A DNA stretch of 8,194 nt from positions 1 to 8,194 of the forward strand of contig JACCYD010001222.1 of the NCBI GenBank assembly GCA_013696695.1, in the 5' to 3' direction. A model generated the notes under the pieces. That model did no database searches. It had not been told where the DNA came from and was given only the letters and a program-made list of their open reading frames with translations. Every line of letters begins with the position of its first letter. The first letter of the stretch is position 1. This DNA comes from Deltaproteobacteria bacterium. Lineage in GTDB: Bacteria > Myxococcota_A > Polyangia > Haliangiales > Haliangiaceae. Both the position numbers and the translations under genes were made by a program. Positions 1 through 6,139 of the stretch are shown one piece after another.

Positions 1-2
1 AT

Positions 3-128
3 CCGACGATGCAGCCGGACGAAGATCGGCTGCGCGACAAGTCCCACGCGAAGGTGCACCTCGCGCGCGAAGGCGCGGCGGGCGGCGATGGCGAGCCCGC
101 AGGCGGTGGGTGTGGCTGTTCGAACTAG
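3..128 (+). CDS. DUF4266 domain-containing small protein, C-terminal part
   Basis: The frame is open from the left edge to TAG at 126-128 and encodes about 41 residues beginning PTMQPDEDRLRDKSHAKVHL and ending GGGCGCSN. The conserved pattern (a PxMxxDxD start, a central HxxxxREGAxGG-like stretch and a Gly-rich GGGCGC tail) is what I recall of DUF4266, a family of roughly 70-residue secreted or lipid-anchored proteins. The signal or lipobox part lies outside the window. The family has no proven function. It typically sits next to a DUF3570 beta-barrel gene and an ApbE flavin transferase gene, and the DUF3570 partner follows here directly. The last 41 bases overlap the next gene if that starts at ATG 88. 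The two cysteines in the tail could bind metal or be redox partners for the thioredoxin-like protein downstream, which is inference only. Confidence 0.75.
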   Translation, partial: PTMQPDEDRLRDKSHAKVHLAREGAAGGDGEPAGGGCGCSN

Positions 129-1260
129 CCTGGTCTGCGCGATCGCGCTGATCGCGAGGCTCGCGAGCGCGGATTCCGGTGATCGCGAGATCCTCGGCGG
201 GGAAGGCTGGAGGCTAGAGAGCCTCGAGCTGCGCACGATGTATCTCGATCAGGATGGGCGCGGCTTCCAGTCCGTCGACGACGGCACGCCGGGCAAGGAG
301 ACGATGTTCATCGTCCAGCCGTCGCTGCTGATCAACGCGCGGCAGAACGAACGGGTGAGTCACGCGCTGACGTTGCCGTTCGATGCGATCACGGCCGCGT
401 CGCCGGATGCGGTCGATGCCACGAGCTCGGCCTCGCGGTTCAACATCGCGGGCGATTTCGATCTGCGCACCACGATCAAGCTCGACGACGACGACACGCT
501 GACCACGCGGTTCGTCGCGCACGCCGAGGAGTGGATCGGCGGCGGCACGATCGGTGCGGGCTGGATTCGTTCGCTGGCCGACGACAACGCGACGGTGTCG
601 GTCAACGGAACGTTCGGCGTCGACGTGTTCGACGATCGCAATCACCTCGGAGATTTTCTGGGAAAGACGGCGCGCGCCACGGGGAGCGTGCATGCCGGGG
701 CATCGCAGCTGCTATCGCCGACCACCGTGATCGACGGGAGTTACGGCGCGACCTACCAGCGCGGCAACCTGCGGACCGGCTGGAACGCGGTCCCCGTCGA
801 GGGCGGCATCGTCGAGGACGAGGTGTTCCCGGACGGCCGCTTGCGCCAGGTGCTGTCGCTGCGCGTGTCACAGCGGGTTCCCGTGACGCGATCGACAGCG
901 AAGCTCGCTTATCGCGGCTACGTCGACAGTTTCGGCTTGCACGCCAACTCGATCGAAGCGAGCGTCTACCAGTACATCGTGAATTGGCTCTACGTGCGCG
1001 GCAGTTACCGGTTCTACGATCAGAATGGCGTCGAGTTCTACACAGAAAGCATGCCACTGGGGTTCGACGACTCGACGCTGCGCACGGCCGATTCCGATCT
1101 GGCGCCGCTCAGCTCGCACCAGTACACGGTGTCGCTGAAGACGGTGCGCGAGCGCGGGCCGCTGAAGAAGTGGTCGCTGTCGGCGGAGCTGTTCCGCTAC
1201 ACGCGGAGCAACGATCTCGCGATCACCGCGGTATCGCTCGGCGTGGGACGCGTGCTGTGA
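88..1260 (+). CDS. DUF3570 domain-containing predicted outer-membrane beta-barrel protein
   Basis: The 390-residue product has an N-terminal hydrophobic signal sequence (about residues 10-28, ending LARLASA-like before DSGDRE). The rest is a series of short alternating amphipathic strands with many aromatic residues, as in outer-membrane barrels. The stretch ALTLPFDAITAASPDAVDAT, a later ELP-like VFPDGRLRQVLSLRVSQ and the closing YRFYDQNGVEFYTE are in the style of DUF3570, whose members are about 400 residues and usually follow a DUF4266 gene. Function is unknown; export or surface display of a partner is possible. ATG 88 gives the longest product. GTG 106 or GTG 112 would give a more compact signal peptide and a smaller overlap with the upstream gene, and no clear Shine-Dalgarno sequence decides between them. 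The TGA stop overlaps the next gene's GTG by four bases. Confidence 0.8.
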   Translation: MASPQAVGVAVRTSLVCAIALIARLASADSGDREILGGEGWRLESLELRTMYLDQDGRGFQSVDDGTPGKETMFIVQPSLLINARQNERVSHALTLPFDAITAASPDAVDATSSASRFNIAGDFDLRTTIKLDDDDTLTTRFVAHAEEWIGGGTIGAGWIRSLADDNATVSVNGTFGVDVFDDRNHLGDFLGKTARATGSVHAGASQLLSPTTVIDGSYGATYQRGNLRTGWNAVPVEGGIVEDEVFPDGRLRQVLSLRVSQRVPVTRSTAKLAYRGYVDSFGLHANSIEASVYQYIVNWLYVRGSYRFYDQNGVEFYTESMPLGFDDSTLRTADSDLAPLSSHQYTVSLKTVRERGPLKKWSLSAELFRYTRSNDLAITAVSLGVGRVL

Positions 1261-1760
1261 AGCGTCTCGTTGCCATCGCGATCGCGATCGCGATCGGCTC
1301 GTGCGGTGCGCCGGCGAAATTGGGGGCAGTCCCCGCGAAGCTGCCGGCCGATGCGAAGCTGATCGACGGCGACGCCTCGTTCGTCGCGATCGAGCGCTAC
1401 AAGGGGCGCGTCGTCGTCCTCGATTTCTGGGCTGGCTGGTGCGGCGAGTGCAAGCGCACGATCCCGCAGGTCCAGCGGCTGGCGGCGGCGTTCGCGAGCG
1501 AAGGCTTGCTCGTCGTCGGTGTCAACGCCGGCGAGAAGCAGGCGGAGGCCACGCGCTATGCGAAGGAATTCGGCATCGAGTATCCGATCGCCCTCGATCC
1601 CGATCTCGAGCTTTCAGATCGCCTCGGCGGCGGCCGGTTGCCGTTGCTGATCGTCGTCGATCGCGATGGCACGATCGTGCATCGCGCGAAGCACGTCGAC
1701 GAAGAGACGCTGCGGGTCGTGCGCAAGCTGCTCCGCTCCACCGCATCTGCGGCACCGTGA
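1257..1760 (+). CDS. TlpA-like thioredoxin-fold lipoprotein
   Basis: The product is 167 residues. A short basic start, a hydrophobic core of repeated Ala-Ile and Gly-Ser-Cys at residues 14-16 form a lipoprotein signal, with Cys16 as the likely lipidated residue. A thioredoxin fold follows: FWAGWCGEC with redox cysteines C62 and C65, then a TIPQV helix, VVGVNAG, and RLPLLIVVD containing the cis-proline (P129). This layout matches TlpA/ResA-type periplasmic disulfide reductases. The substrate is unknown, but the Cys-containing DUF4266 protein in the same operon is an obvious candidate. GTG 1257 is chosen because it overlaps the previous stop (GTGA) and gives a proper lipoprotein signal; the much longer open frame upstream only shadows the DUF3570 gene. 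The gene's own TGA overlaps the kinase GTG in the same way, so the three genes are probably translated together. Confidence 0.88.
   Translation: MKRLVAIAIAIAIGSCGAPAKLGAVPAKLPADAKLIDGDASFVAIERYKGRVVVLDFWAGWCGECKRTIPQVQRLAAAFASEGLLVVGVNAGEKQAEATRYAKEFGIEYPIALDPDLELSDRLGGGRLPLLIVVDRDGTIVHRAKHVDEETLRVVRKLLRSTASAAP
1275..1296 (+). repeat. ATCGCG hexamer run in the lipoprotein signal peptide
   Basis: Three full copies of ATCGCG plus ATCG encode the alternating Ile-Ala core of the signal peptide. Gain or loss of a unit would keep the frame and only change the length of the hydrophobic segment. Confidence 0.7.
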
Positions 1761-3580
1761 GCGACGCGGACGACGCGGACGACGCGACGATGCCCGATAC
1801 CCGGGCCTCGGCTCCGAGCGCGACCGGCATCCGCTCGACCGAGCTCGGTGATCGCTACGAGGTCGCCGAGCTCCTGGGCCGCGGCGGCATGGGCGAGGTC
1901 CGGCTCGCTCGCGACAAGAAGTTCGATCGCGCGGTCGCCGTCAAGCTGATGCTCGAGACCACGGTCGACGACGCGACGCTCGGACGGTTCTTTCGCGAGG
2001 CGCGGGTCCAAGGGGTGCTCGATCACCCGGCCGTCGTCCCGGTGCACGATCTCGGCATCGACGAGCACGGCAACCCGTACTTCGTGATGAAGCGGCTCGA
2101 GGGCATCACCCTCGCCGACGTGTTGATGTCGAGCGATCCGGCGCTGCGCGAGAAGTGGCCGCGCCGCAAGTTGCTCCCGCGCCTGGTCGACATTTGTCTC
2201 GCGATCCAGTTCGCGCACGAGCGCGATGTCATCCACCGCGATCTCAAGCCGGCGAACCTCATGCTGGGCGAGCACGGCGAGGCGTACGTCCTCGACTGGG
2301 GACTCGCTCGGATGGTCGGCGATCGCAAGATCGAAGGCGACGTGGCGTCACCGAGCGGCGCAAATGGCGACGAGACGCGCGCCGGTGATCTGCTCGGCAC
2401 GCCGGGGTACATGTCACCGGAGCAAGCGCGTGGAGAGCAGGTCGATGGCCGCACTGATGTGTTCTCGCTCGGCTGCGTGCTCTACGAGATCCTGGCCGGG
2501 AGGCCGGCGCTCGCGCGCGGGATCGCGGGGATCCAGGAGACGCTCGATGTCGTCGAGCTGCGGCCGAGCGCGAAGTCGCCGGACGTGCCGCTCGAGCTCG
2601 ACGATCTATGTGCCGAGGCGACCGCCGGAGACCGCGCCAAGCGACCGACCGCGGGTGCGCTCGGTGATCGCATCCAGGCATATCTCGACGGTGATCGCGA
2701 CGAGGTCCGCCGCAGGGAGCTCGGCGCGGCGATGGCTCGCGACGCTCGGCTGGCGCTGGATCGCGCGATCGTGCGCGACGCTCGGCCCGAGGTGACCCAT
2801 CAGGCGCGGGCGGAGGCGATCCGCCACGCGAGTCGAGCCCTGGTGCTCGATCCGTCGAATTCCACTGCACTCGACGTGATGTCGTATCTGCTGCGCGAGC
2901 AACCCGCCGAGATTCCAGCCGAGGCGCTCGCGGCCGCGGACCACGAGCGCGCGGTCACGCGGCAGAAGGTGCTGCACTGGTCGCGCACGGCGGTGGTCGC
3001 TTTGATCGGGATCGAGCTCGCGCTGCTGTTCGTCCCGATCCATCACGTGTGGCCGGTGGTCGGGATGTTGGTGTTTTCGATCGCGAGCCTGATCAACATC
3101 CACCTAATGACCAAAAAGCTGTTGCCGATGCGGTCGTTGCACTACCTGACCTTCATCGCACTGACATCAGCTGCGCTGATGTGCGCCGGCATCGTGCTCG
3201 GCCCGCTGTTCATCCTTCCGCTGATCGTGATCGGCGCGATCGGCGCGTTCGTCGCGCAACCGGTGGCGTATCCGGCGTGGGTCATCGCCGCCCCACTGGT
3301 GATCCCGATCGGGATCTTGGTCCTGCTCGAATCGATCGGCGTGTTGCCGTCGACGTTCGCGTTTCGCGACGGCTCGTTCGTGCTCACCACCTGGGTGTTC
3401 GACCTGACCCCGACGATCGCGGTCGTCCTGCTGGCCTCGTCGCTCGTCGTCCAGATCTTCAACTCCATGGTGGTCGCGGTGTTTCAGAAGCGCGCGCAGC
3501 AAGCCGCGCAGAACCAGATCCACGCGCACCAGTGGCACCTCGAGAAGCTGTTGCCCGACGGCAGCCGCAAGCCGCGTTAG
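1757..3580 (+). CDS. Eukaryotic-type Ser/Thr protein kinase with multi-pass membrane C-terminus
   Basis: The product is 607 residues from GTG 1757. The kinase domain spans about residues 31-300: Gly-rich loop GRGGMGEV (41-48), AVK lysine K63, helix-C glutamate E81, catalytic HRDLKPANLM (H160-R161-D162), DWG instead of DFG (180-182), and GTPGYMSPEQA in place of the APE motif. All catalytic residues are present, so it should be active; the DWG variant is common in bacterial kinases. A charged linker (about 300-405) follows, then roughly six hydrophobic segments between about 411 and 580 and a short basic, Gln-rich tail. There is no large extracytoplasmic sensor domain, so the membrane part itself or a partner would sense the signal. 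Phosphorylation targets are unknown. The start overlaps the thioredoxin gene's stop (GTGA). ATG 1790, 11 codons downstream, is the alternative and would drop an acidic DADDADDA run. Confidence 0.9.
   Translation: MSDADDADDATMPDTRASAPSATGIRSTELGDRYEVAELLGRGGMGEVRLARDKKFDRAVAVKLMLETTVDDATLGRFFREARVQGVLDHPAVVPVHDLGIDEHGNPYFVMKRLEGITLADVLMSSDPALREKWPRRKLLPRLVDICLAIQFAHERDVIHRDLKPANLMLGEHGEAYVLDWGLARMVGDRKIEGDVASPSGANGDETRAGDLLGTPGYMSPEQARGEQVDGRTDVFSLGCVLYEILAGRPALARGIAGIQETLDVVELRPSAKSPDVPLELDDLCAEATAGDRAKRPTAGALGDRIQAYLDGDRDEVRRRELGAAMARDARLALDRAIVRDARPEVTHQARAEAIRHASRALVLDPSNSTALDVMSYLLREQPAEIPAEALAAADHERAVTRQKVLHWSRTAVVALIGIELALLFVPIHHVWPVVGMLVFSIASLINIHLMTKKLLPMRSLHYLTFIALTSAALMCAGIVLGPLFILPLIVIGAIGAFVAQPVAYPAWVIAAPLVIPIGILVLLESIGVLPSTFAFRDGSFVLTTWVFDLTPTIAVVLLASSLVVQIFNSMVVAVFQKRAQQAAQNQIHAHQWHLEKLLPDGSRKPR
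1763..1788 (+). repeat. Tandem GACGCGGAC 9-mer at the kinase N-terminus
   Basis: Two exact copies of the 9-mer are followed by a shortened third (GACGCGAC). They encode the acidic Asp-Ala-Asp repeat between the two candidate kinase starts, so the repeat is translated only if GTG 1757 is used. Confidence 0.65.
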
Positions 3581-3613
3581 GCCCTAAGTCAGTCAGTCCT
3601 TGACGTCGACTTC

Positions 3614-3650
3614 GACCTGAACGTGAACGTCAACGCCACCTTCGACGTTG
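3614..3650 (+). repeat. Left arm of 37-base imperfect inverted repeat
   Basis: This arm matches the reverse complement of 3812-3848 at 32 of 37 positions, counted by hand. The best-kept part is AACGCCACCTTCGACGTTG, which differs by one base between the arms. The similarity stops abruptly on both sides. Confidence 0.75.
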
Positions 3651-3666
3651 CCGTCGACAAGTCACG

Positions 3667-3846
3667 TCATCTTTGGTGAGCATAGCGACGATCCCCTTCA
3701 AGAAGGTCGATGCCCCGCTCGTAGCGACAGTCGTCGATCAGCTTCATCACCCGATCGTGTCCAATGAGGCCGCCGCTTCGAGAGACTCCGCATCGACCGA
3801 ACAACTCTCTACAACGTCCAAGGTGGCGTTCATGTTCAGGTTCACG
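3667..3846 (-). pseudogene. Possible decayed coding remnant in the spacer
   Basis: A 59-codon stop-to-stop frame on the minus strand includes the protein-like stretch GLIGHDRVMKLIDDC and then RYERGIDLLEGD, ending at TGA (3667-3669). Its composition is that of a normal soluble protein, unlike most shadow frames in this DNA. The only ATG (3745-3747) leaves 26 residues, and the frame is cut off upstream by a stop inside the inverted repeat. I do not recognise a family. It may be the tail of a lost gene or chance. Confidence 0.25.
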
Positions 3847-3848
3847 TC
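3812..3848 (-). repeat. Right arm of 37-base imperfect inverted repeat
   Basis: This arm is the reverse-complement partner of 3614-3650, with 161 bases between the arms. Read on opposite strands, the arms encode similar alternating Val peptides: NVQGGVHVQVHV on plus ending at TGA 3876-3878, and NVEGGVDVHVQV on minus. The pair could be the ends of a small non-autonomous element or two decayed copies of one coding sequence. Confidence 0.7.
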
Positions 3849-3865
3849 AACCCTGACACAGGGTT
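3849..3865 (+). other. Perfect 7-base hairpin
   Basis: AACCCTG and CAGGGTT are separated by a three-base loop (ACA). It lies 30 bases beyond the end of the amidotransferase gene on that gene's strand. There is no following T-run, so it is at best a weak or factor-assisted terminator or an RNA 3'-end stabiliser. Confidence 0.4.
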
Positions 3866-3896
3866 CAAGGTCAACGTTAGCTGACGGCAGTGGCGT

Positions 3897-4676
3897 TTAG
3901 GCCTTCAAAGTCGCGCGCAGCTCACCACCCGAGAACACCCACAGATTTCCGGGTACGCCTTGGATCCACACCTCGTCGCGCGTCAGCGGCACCGTCGCGA
4001 CAACGGCCACTCGATCGTTGGGCGTCGTGACCTCCGAGAAGTCGACGGTGAGGTCGTCGTCGGACAGCGTCGCTTGCTTGAACGGCGCCTTGCGAATGAT
4101 GTACGCGAGCTTGGTCGCGCAGCGGGCGAACAGGTGAGCACCGTCGCCGAGCAGGAAGTTGAACGTGCCGTTGCCGCCGAGCTTGCCGCCGAGCTCGGCC
4201 ACCGCGTCCCACAGCTCGCGACGCTTGCGTGGATACGTCTTGAAGCGCTTGTGAAGCCCTTCGAGCATCACGCAGAACGCGTATTCGCTGTCCGTGTTGC
4301 CGATCGGCCGGAACCGCTGGAGCGGGAACTTGCGCACGTTCTTGACCGTGCCGTTGTGTGCGAACGTCAGCGTGCGACCCCACAGCTCGCGGACAAACGG
4401 ATGGGTGTTTGCCAGCGAGACCTCGCCGCGCGTCTTGCGGCGAACGTGCGCGATCGCGAGCAGCGTCTTGATCGGATTTTGACGGACGTAGGTGGCCAGC
4501 GCCGACTGACACGCCGGCGTCGGCTCGAGGAACGTGCGCACCGCCTTGCCGTCGTAGAGCGCGAGGCCCCAGCCATCCGCGTGCGGGCCCTTCGCGCCGC
4601 CGCGCAGCGCGAGCCCGGAGAACGAGAACACGATGTCCGTCGGGACGTTGCACTCCATACCGAGGAGCTCGCACAT
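3897..4676 (-). CDS. yafJ: Class II glutamine amidotransferase, YafJ family
   Basis: The 259-residue product begins MCELLGMECNVPTDIVFSFS, very like E. coli YafJ. Once the initiator Met is removed, the cysteine at position 2 becomes the N-terminal nucleophile that releases ammonia from glutamine. This fixes the start at ATG 4676 even though the frame is open 34 codons further upstream. Other class II motifs follow in order: RGGAKGPHADGWGLALY, AHVRRKTRGEVSLANTHPF, a WGRTLTFAHNGTV stretch with the conserved His-Asn-Gly, and IGNTDSEYAFC. Length is close to the usual 255. The acceptor of the ammonia is not known for this family, and no synthase domain is fused here. The gene is convergent with the kinase and divergent from the beta-propeller gene, with which it shares a 53-base upstream region. 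No strong Shine-Dalgarno sequence precedes the start. Confidence 0.93.
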   Translation of the reverse strand: MCELLGMECNVPTDIVFSFSGLALRGGAKGPHADGWGLALYDGKAVRTFLEPTPACQSALATYVRQNPIKTLLAIAHVRRKTRGEVSLANTHPFVRELWGRTLTFAHNGTVKNVRKFPLQRFRPIGNTDSEYAFCVMLEGLHKRFKTYPRKRRELWDAVAELGGKLGGNGTFNFLLGDGAHLFARCATKLAYIIRKAPFKQATLSDDDLTVDFSEVTTPNDRVAVVATVPLTRDEVWIQGVPGNLWVFSGGELRATLKA

Positions 4677-4680
4677 AGGT

Positions 4681-4701
4681 CGAGCTGACGATATCAGCTC
4701 G
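4681..4701. promoter_or_regulatory. Perfect 8-base inverted repeat in divergent promoter region
   Basis: CGAGCTGA and TCAGCTCG flank a five-base centre (CGATA). It sits 5 bases from the amidotransferase start and 29 bases before ATG 4730. It could be an operator controlling both genes or a hairpin in the leader of the minus-strand transcript. Position and symmetry are seen; function is inferred. Confidence 0.4.
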
Positions 4702-4725
4702 CGACGTGCTGGATGGTATCGTCGC
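4701..4725. promoter_or_regulatory. Second inverted repeat before the beta-propeller gene
   Basis: GCGACG and CGTCGC are separated by 13 bases and begin where the 8-base repeat ends. The right arm is 4 bases from ATG 4730, so a hairpin here would cover the ribosome-landing region. A 6-base GC-rich repeat is easy to get by chance in this DNA. Confidence 0.25.
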
Positions 4726-4729
4726 CCCG

Positions 4730-5887
4730 ATGGCCGGTGAGAAACCGTCGAAATGGGAGCAGAAGCAGGCGGCGGCAAAGGCTGCCGAGGCCAAGTTCGA
4801 CGCGAACCAGCGGCTGGCGAAGCACAGGGCGAAGCAGGGGAGGAAAGGCAAGGGCGTGACGACCGAGCTCGACGATGTCGGCAGCTCGCTCGGCAACGTG
4901 CTCGACGATAGCCCGGGCGTGCTCGGCCGGATGGTCGCGCACAGGAAGCTGCTGCTCGGGATCGGCGGCGTGTTGCTCGCGGGCGGCATCATCTTCGGCA
5001 TGTGCATGGTCCAGCGCCATCAGCTCAGGACCGCCCCGGGCTCGCCGCGGCAGGAGCTATTCGTCGCCGGGAATCCCGCCACGTTGATCGTGATCGAGTA
5101 CGTCGCGGTCGGCGGCACCAATTCCAAGGGGATGAGCCAGCCAGCCAGCGCGAAGGGACAGCGGCTGACGGCGATCGATGCCGATACCGGCGCGCAGCTC
5201 GCCGTCTCGGTCGGGGATTACCAGAAGTGCTGGGCAGGGAACGGCCGCGTCGTCTGCGTCGACGTGTACGACCGTGTCGATCTGCTCGATCCGAGGACGC
5301 TCGATGTCACGCACGAGGCCAACGATCTGATCGCGAAGGCGAACCTCGCGAAGCCGACGCGTCGCTACGAGCGCGAGGGTAACGACGTCGTCGTCGTGCT
5401 CGAAGACGGGCGCGGCGCGCGGATCGACACCGGCACCCTCGCGGTGACCGTGATCGAGTCGGTGCAATCTGGATTCGCTCGCTCCGAATCGGAGAGCTGC
5501 GACACCGAAAACAACTTCAAGCAGGACAACGTGATGTGGGTGTTCACGGGTGGCGGCACGCGCGAGAAGTTGACCAGCAATCCGCCGCCGCCCTCGGAAT
5601 CGGCGACGCCGAGCGGACCGGCGCTGACGTATCTGCACCCCGGCTTTCTCCGCACCGACCCGCCGCAACCGATCGTGCTGCACGCGGCGACCACCGAGAA
5701 GCGCTACTCGCTGGTGTCGCGCGTCGACGGGATCTCGAAGGAAACGTGGCAGGCGCCGCTCGATGGCCAGTGCCGGCGCGCGTGGGTCTCGGGACCGCTG
5801 TTGATCATTGCCACCGACAATCCGGCCCGGCGCGCCGTCGCCCTCTATCTGAATTCGGGCCAGGTCGCGTGGACGTTCGGGCGTTGA
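4730..5887 (+). CDS. Single-pass membrane protein with PQQ-like beta-propeller ectodomain
   Basis: The product is 385 residues from ATG 4730. The first ~70 residues are highly charged and Lys/Ala-rich (likely cytoplasmic, partly helical). A transmembrane segment follows at about 74-94 (LLLGIGGVLLAGGIIFG). The remaining ~290 residues should be periplasmic. They contain beta-propeller blade signatures such as LTAIDADTGAQLAVSVGD, VDLLDPRTLDV and a closing ALYLNSGQVAWTFGR, typical of PQQ-like/WD-type repeats that act as scaffolds rather than enzymes. Four ectodomain cysteines (C167, C176, C257, C348) could form two disulfides. A Pro/Ser-rich stretch lies near 285-300. The specific role is unknown; it is unlike BamB in having a membrane helix rather than a lipid anchor. 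GTG 4706 in frame is an alternative start but would fall in the repeat region, so ATG 4730 is preferred. Confidence 0.75.
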   Translation: MAGEKPSKWEQKQAAAKAAEAKFDANQRLAKHRAKQGRKGKGVTTELDDVGSSLGNVLDDSPGVLGRMVAHRKLLLGIGGVLLAGGIIFGMCMVQRHQLRTAPGSPRQELFVAGNPATLIVIEYVAVGGTNSKGMSQPASAKGQRLTAIDADTGAQLAVSVGDYQKCWAGNGRVVCVDVYDRVDLLDPRTLDVTHEANDLIAKANLAKPTRRYEREGNDVVVVLEDGRGARIDTGTLAVTVIESVQSGFARSESESCDTENNFKQDNVMWVFTGGGTREKLTSNPPPPSESATPSGPALTYLHPGFLRTDPPQPIVLHAATTEKRYSLVSRVDGISKETWQAPLDGQCRRAWVSGPLLIIATDNPARRAVALYLNSGQVAWTFGR

Positions 5888-6052
5888 CAGCTTCGCCGCC
5901 GATGCTACCCAGTGCGCCGAACGACCTCGATTACCGTAACAATAACGGGCGGGCATTGGTGGCGTAGCGAAACCGGGCGACCGGCGGAGCGAGCAGCAAG
6001 CAGTCACGACAAGGCTTCGGCTACTGCCCATTGCGTGCCGATCCATCGTTCA

Positions 6053-6076
6053 GAGGAGCAATCCTCGAAACCGAGG
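6053..6076 (+). other. Two overlapping, mutually exclusive small hairpins
   Basis: GAGGA-GCAA-TCCTC (6053-6066, GNRA-type loop) and CCTCG-AAAC-CGAGG (6063-6076) share bases 6063-6066, so only one can form at a time. Both stems are only 5 base pairs. Either could occur by chance, and no downstream terminator or anti-terminator is evident. Confidence 0.25.
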
Positions 6077-6139
6077 GAGGAGCTGATCGCTCGACGGGAA
6101 ACCGGCGAGGGATCATTCGAAGTCACTCCTTGCCCGCAC

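Larger units (their letters stand above)
3581..3896. other. Convergent spacer with no confident gene
   Basis: This stretch of 316 bases lies between the stops of the kinase and the amidotransferase. It looks less GC-rich than its surroundings. It holds a long imperfect inverted repeat, a perfect 7-base hairpin, and a possible minus-strand coding remnant, all listed separately. A plus-strand open frame at 3673-3900 shows no family resemblance. No T-rich intrinsic terminator was seen for either gene. For a gap between convergent genes it is unusually long and structured. Confidence 0.6.

Noticed and set aside
214..693. Minus-strand open frames of 93-159 codons opposite the DUF3570 gene
   Set aside because: They are rich in Arg and His and mirror the sense codon pattern; the plus-strand gene accounts for this DNA.
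139..1297. GCGATCGC octamers resembling the cyanobacterial HIP1 repeat
   Set aside because: Only a few exact copies were seen (for example 139-146 and 1278-1291), and they are explained by Ile-Ala codons in GC-rich DNA.
1556..2870. Several long minus-strand frames opposite the kinase
   Set aside because: They are antisense to unmistakable kinase motifs, have low-complexity Arg-rich composition and resemble no family.
3673..3900. 75-codon plus-strand frame in the convergent spacer
   Set aside because: It has no ribosome binding site or family resemblance, and its end lies within the inverted repeat and overlaps the amidotransferase stop.
4648..4680. TTGCAC at 4648 as a -35 box for the propeller gene
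   Set aside because: No acceptable -10 sequence lies at 16-18 bases spacing.
5057..6046. 329-codon minus-strand frame opposite the propeller gene
   Set aside because: It is Arg/Asp/His-rich and has no domain signature; it shadows the propeller gene's codon bias.
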